This document shows positions 59,301 through 62,000 of a stretch of 62,000 bases of DNA, one piece after another (position 1 is the stretch's first letter; every line of letters starts with the position of its first letter). Source of the stretch: Lingula anatina. Lineage: Eukaryota > Brachiopoda > Lingulata > Lingulida > Lingulidae. The translations under genes and the position numbers were made by a program. The notes beneath the pieces were generated by a model. That model was not told the DNA's origin, made no database searches, and saw only the letters and a program-made list of their open reading frames with translations. The stretch spans positions 1 through 62,000 of the forward strand of contig NW_019775673.1 of the NCBI RefSeq assembly GCF_001039355.2, given 5' to 3'.

Positions 59301-60137
59301 GAGTTACTTATTCATGTTTCCAGAGTGACTAAGACGTGGTTCCCATACCTAGATCCATCTAACAGAATCGATCCATCTCCAAGGGTTTTCTAGCCAAATT
59401 GCTTTCAGCTTAAATGGCTTAGATATCTGGCACACCTACTGAAGCTGCCAAATGATAATTAACTACCCCATGGCAGTGTCAGTGGGTGTGAAAAACGTCT
59501 AAGCCGCTTAGGTTGATTGCAATTTAGCGAGAATCCCCTTGGAGATAGATTGAACCACAGTTAGTACGATAGGGTCTGGGAATGGTCCCTTAATCCAAGT
59601 GGTTGCATACATGCATGCATTCAATCTTTGATTTACTTTTTCATGAAAATGGCAAAGTTTTAGAAAGAGTAGTAATCAAAAAAGGATATTTGTAAGAAAT
59701 AGGATATTTGAACTGAAGATGTTACAAAAGACATCAGAAAAGTTCCATAAGTTGCTCCTTTATTTTGGGAAAAGGATCAAATGGCATGTTTTTGTTTATT
59801 TCAGCAATACCCTCATCATTATGTCCAAATCGTTTGCTGGTTTCAACTTTCCACAACTGCTGTTATGAATTCCAACTGAACTTCACGAAATGGGAAGCAG
59901 CAAAAATCATGTGTGAAGAACAGAATGGGACATTGGTGGACGCCAGTGTTGAGGGTGTGGTCCAGTACCTGGGCTGGCAGGCTGAGAAAATTGGATTTGA
60001 ATATTTCCACACATTGCAGAAAACAGGTATTGCAAATGAAACATGTAATTGTCTCTAAATCATCTTACTGCATAGAGATTTTAATAATAGTATTGTCATA
60101 TTGTTACATGTAGTTTAGTAAAACAGTAATAAAAAAG

Positions 60138-60218
<81 letters not shown>

Positions 60219-60928
60219 GGATGGGGTTTAAATTAAATTGATTAAAATCGCCATAAGCACTGTTTTCTCCAGATAACAGACATAGTTTGTTAGTTTTAAG
60301 CTTAAATTTAATTTTTTTCCTTTCAGTAATACTTCTTAAGAGTTATAATGGACAGTGGACAAATAGTAGTGTTCTAAGAAATATTTGGATACTTCCCTTC
60401 ATTTGTCAGTATGGTGAGTATTTATAGACTGATCCAGCACTGTGTTTACCCAAGGAGATAAAACAGACTGTTATAACTCCTTGGTTTACCCCAAATGCAA
60501 CCTTGTATCATAACAATGCAATACAACATACCAGCTGTAGCCTGCCTAATTTCCAAACTAGAGAAAATATTTCCCTCAGACCAACAGAAGCAATTTCCAT
60601 CATGACAGAACTGCCGAATGCCTCAGTTGCACCATTAAAAAAATAAAGTCACATCTGTTAGAGAGAGAGCTTGAAGTGCAGACGAAATTTTGGCCCCACG
60701 CCCTTGTTATAATGAATGTGATGGAAGTTATATTTGAAATATGAGAAAAAATCAGTTATGCTAGCTGTTATGATATTGAATGGTCATAAGAAACAATTGT
60801 GAATTTGAATGAAGTCCTCAATTTCCAGTGCCTGATTTACCGTAAGTATTAGATTAATCTGAATTTACCAATGAAAGGCTAAACTGAATAGGTATGTAAA
60901 TTAGTAAACTCTTTGTTACAAGTAAACA

Positions 60929-60980
<52 letters not shown>

Positions 60981-61847
60981 TTAAGGCCATTCTATGTTAC
61001 AATTATATGCATTATTATTATTATAATTCTTTGTCCTATTATTATATATATTTAGGGCCATATTATGTTAATGAGCAGACAACACACCCTGTATATATTA
61101 GTACTAGCACTGGCACTGGCACTGGCAGTACAGTGACAGCACATGGTCAGGTGCAAGTGTCAGGTGGGTAAACCTAAGTGAGGATGGTCATAGCCTTGCA
61201 AGTATTCTGATAGAGGATCTGTGAGGGGAGGGGTGCAAGGACCTGGAATTGCCTTTGATTGTGAATGGTGGTCTTAGATAATCATGTTGATGGTTTGAAT
61301 TGCTATCAGCAGTTATCCAACTCAATATAATTTTACAGAATTAAAGGTATACCTCATTTCCAGAATTCCTGCATTAAAAGAATATCCTTTCTGCTCTGAC
61401 AGTAAACATACAGTTTGATAACCTCATTTGTTTCAGATTATCTACCTAAATACCTCCTGTGGGTCATAATTGGTACATGTGGTGGGGTGGTGTTGGTTAT
61501 GCTCATGGTCATCTGTGCTTTAGTGAGGTAGGGTGGATTGGTCCATGAAAATTCAAATATCTATTATAGACTCTTTGCTATTAGTATTATTACATTTATT
61601 GATTTAATGTTTCAAGTATTATTTTAGTTATTGTTCCACTGCACTTAATATAAAAAATAATTGGCACCGTCTTTATTCCTAAATGGTGCATCATCATTCA
61701 CTATTTCCCCCATCTTTCTGTCATTTGAAGATTTTTTTCTGTATTTTGTTTTTAAGAAAGTTACATAAAACAAAGCATCAGATCCAAAGAAAAAACATCA
61801 ACTACTCAACACCAACTCAAGATTATCAAAATGTTACCTTCAAGTAA
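56358..61847 (+). CDS. type I membrane receptor: SUEL-type lectin, sushi, C-type lectin-like, TM
   Basis: Exons: 56358-56427 (signal peptide MIFKLYRVFYLCILFTALTC), 56719-57057, 58639-58824, 59805-60026, 60327-60413, 61056-61163, 61437-61527, 61757-61847 (TAA). Total 1194 nt, 397 residues. All introns are phase 1 except the last (phase 2), the pattern of exon-shuffled extracellular modules. Exon 2 gives a SUEL/Gal-lectin-like domain (CNNKEFCHL and a closing VVKYRC). Exon 3 is one sushi domain with four Cys, ending in W and VC. Exons 4-5 make a short C-type-lectin-like domain (CPNRLL, WEAAKIMC, NGTLVDA, PFICQY) without the WIGL stretch or EPN/QPD and WND calcium motifs. Exon 6 is a Ser/Thr/Gly stalk; exon 7 is a transmembrane helix; exon 8 is a basic stop-transfer segment and a tail with YQNV. 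The gene is divergent from gene 5. The ligand is unknown. The last exon could continue by splicing at the GTAAGA overlapping the stop. Confidence 0.86.
56985..57700. repeat. ~420 bp local tandem duplication including the end of exon 2 of the lectin gene
   Basis: The sequence from CATCAGTTGGTACA (57001, in exon 2) onward recurs from about 57421. The second copy still encodes FFVVKYRCIQG-like residues and keeps a GGTACAG donor-like site. The following intron sequence is duplicated as well, and a third part (AGAAATCCTTTTCACATCAC) recurs at 58458 after the inserted AACGTTG element. The copied exon end has no acceptor and is not thought to be used. Confidence 0.7.
57701..58450. mobile_element. ~750 bp element with CCCAGCAGGCA ends and AACGTTG sub-repeats
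   Basis: The left end CCCAGCAGGCATAGTTGTGT is matched by an inverted right end (ACATAATTTGCCCGCTGG). Both flanks are packed with CAACGTTGA motifs on either strand. The small frames inside follow the repeats and are not considered genes. It lies in intron 2 of the receptor gene, inside the second copy of a local duplication. Confidence 0.72.
59330..59595. mobile_element. long palindromic element, copy 2, in intron 3 of the lectin receptor gene
   Basis: Same family as 44585-44830 but more complete: the left end TAAGACGTGGTTCCCA pairs with the right end TGGGAATGGTCCCTTA. Both outer arms contain ATC.ATCTCCAAGGG, and the inner arms contain GGCTTAGA. The element is fold-back along nearly its whole length. 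Confidence 0.72.
60141..60216. repeat. (TA)n microsatellite in the lectin receptor gene
   Basis: About 36 TA units between exons 4 and 5. An (ATT)n tract of about 50 bp follows at 60930-60981, before exon 6. Confidence 0.95.
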
Positions 61848-62000
61848 GACATGGATACATGTAGCTACAGCATGGTGGCTCCTGTACCTGATTCCTCCAT
61901 ATATTACTGTTGAAAACAATGGTGGACACAAAGAAATTACCTTTTCCTTGAAAAGAGATGAAAATGGCACTATAGACATATCTGAAAATGCAAGGGACAA

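Noticed and set aside
1-62000. tRNA, rRNA, CRISPR or prokaryotic operon signals
   Set aside because: No B-box/cloverleaf pattern, rRNA-like block or regularly spaced repeat array was found; all repeats are eukaryotic microsatellites or transposon remnants.

Overview
The window is eukaryotic and looks like an AT-rich, repeat-laden invertebrate genome. Genes are split by GT-AG introns, microsatellites and small inverted-repeat transposons are dense, and there are two assembly gaps. A marine lophotrochozoan such as a mollusc or brachiopod is plausible, but nothing seen fixes the taxon. No bacterial, viral, CRISPR or RNA-gene features were recognised.

The main content (1722-53890, minus strand) is a tandem array of five complete ecto-5'-nucleotidase (CD73/NT5E family) genes, numbered 1 to 5 from left to right. 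Each has nine coding exons with identical intron phases (intron 1 phase 0, introns 2-8 phase 1). Each splices in silico to an open frame of 559-574 codons; human CD73 is 574 residues. They form three subgroups: genes 1+2, gene 3, and genes 4+5. Genes 4 and 5 lie in a segmental duplication (about 31.3-44.55 kb against 44.85-54.7 kb). Genes 1 and 2 lie in another (about 0.95-10 kb against 11.4-19.3 kb). The stretch at 19.8-21.75 kb is a graveyard of gene 3' ends, including a dead exon 9.

Genes 3, 4 and 5 keep all core metal and catalytic residues plus a hydrophobic GPI-type tail. They look like classical membrane ectoenzymes that turn extracellular AMP into adenosine. Genes 1 and 2 both carry Arg at the metal-ligand His (CD73 H243) and have a proline-rich tail without a convincing GPI signal. 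Gene 2 has also lost the catalytic Asp (D121). They are candidate secreted, catalytically altered paralogues that kept intact frames; this is the most interesting biology in the window.

At 56358-61847, plus strand and divergent from gene 5, is a gene for a type I membrane receptor. It encodes a signal peptide, a SUEL/Gal-type lectin-like domain, one sushi (CCP) domain, a short C-type-lectin-like domain, a Ser/Thr/Gly stalk, a transmembrane helix and a short tail. Its eight exons add up to exactly 398 codons including stop.

Introns and spacers hold many transposon remnants. Because paralogous introns can be compared, several insertions have visible empty sites in the sister gene: 167-169 bp CAG...CTG elements, a 1.7 kb element around a gap, a pair of side-by-side MITEs at 48.07-48.62 kb and a LINE fragment. 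They also include a roughly 650 bp repeat present four times and fold-back repeats next to the promoters of genes 1 and 2.
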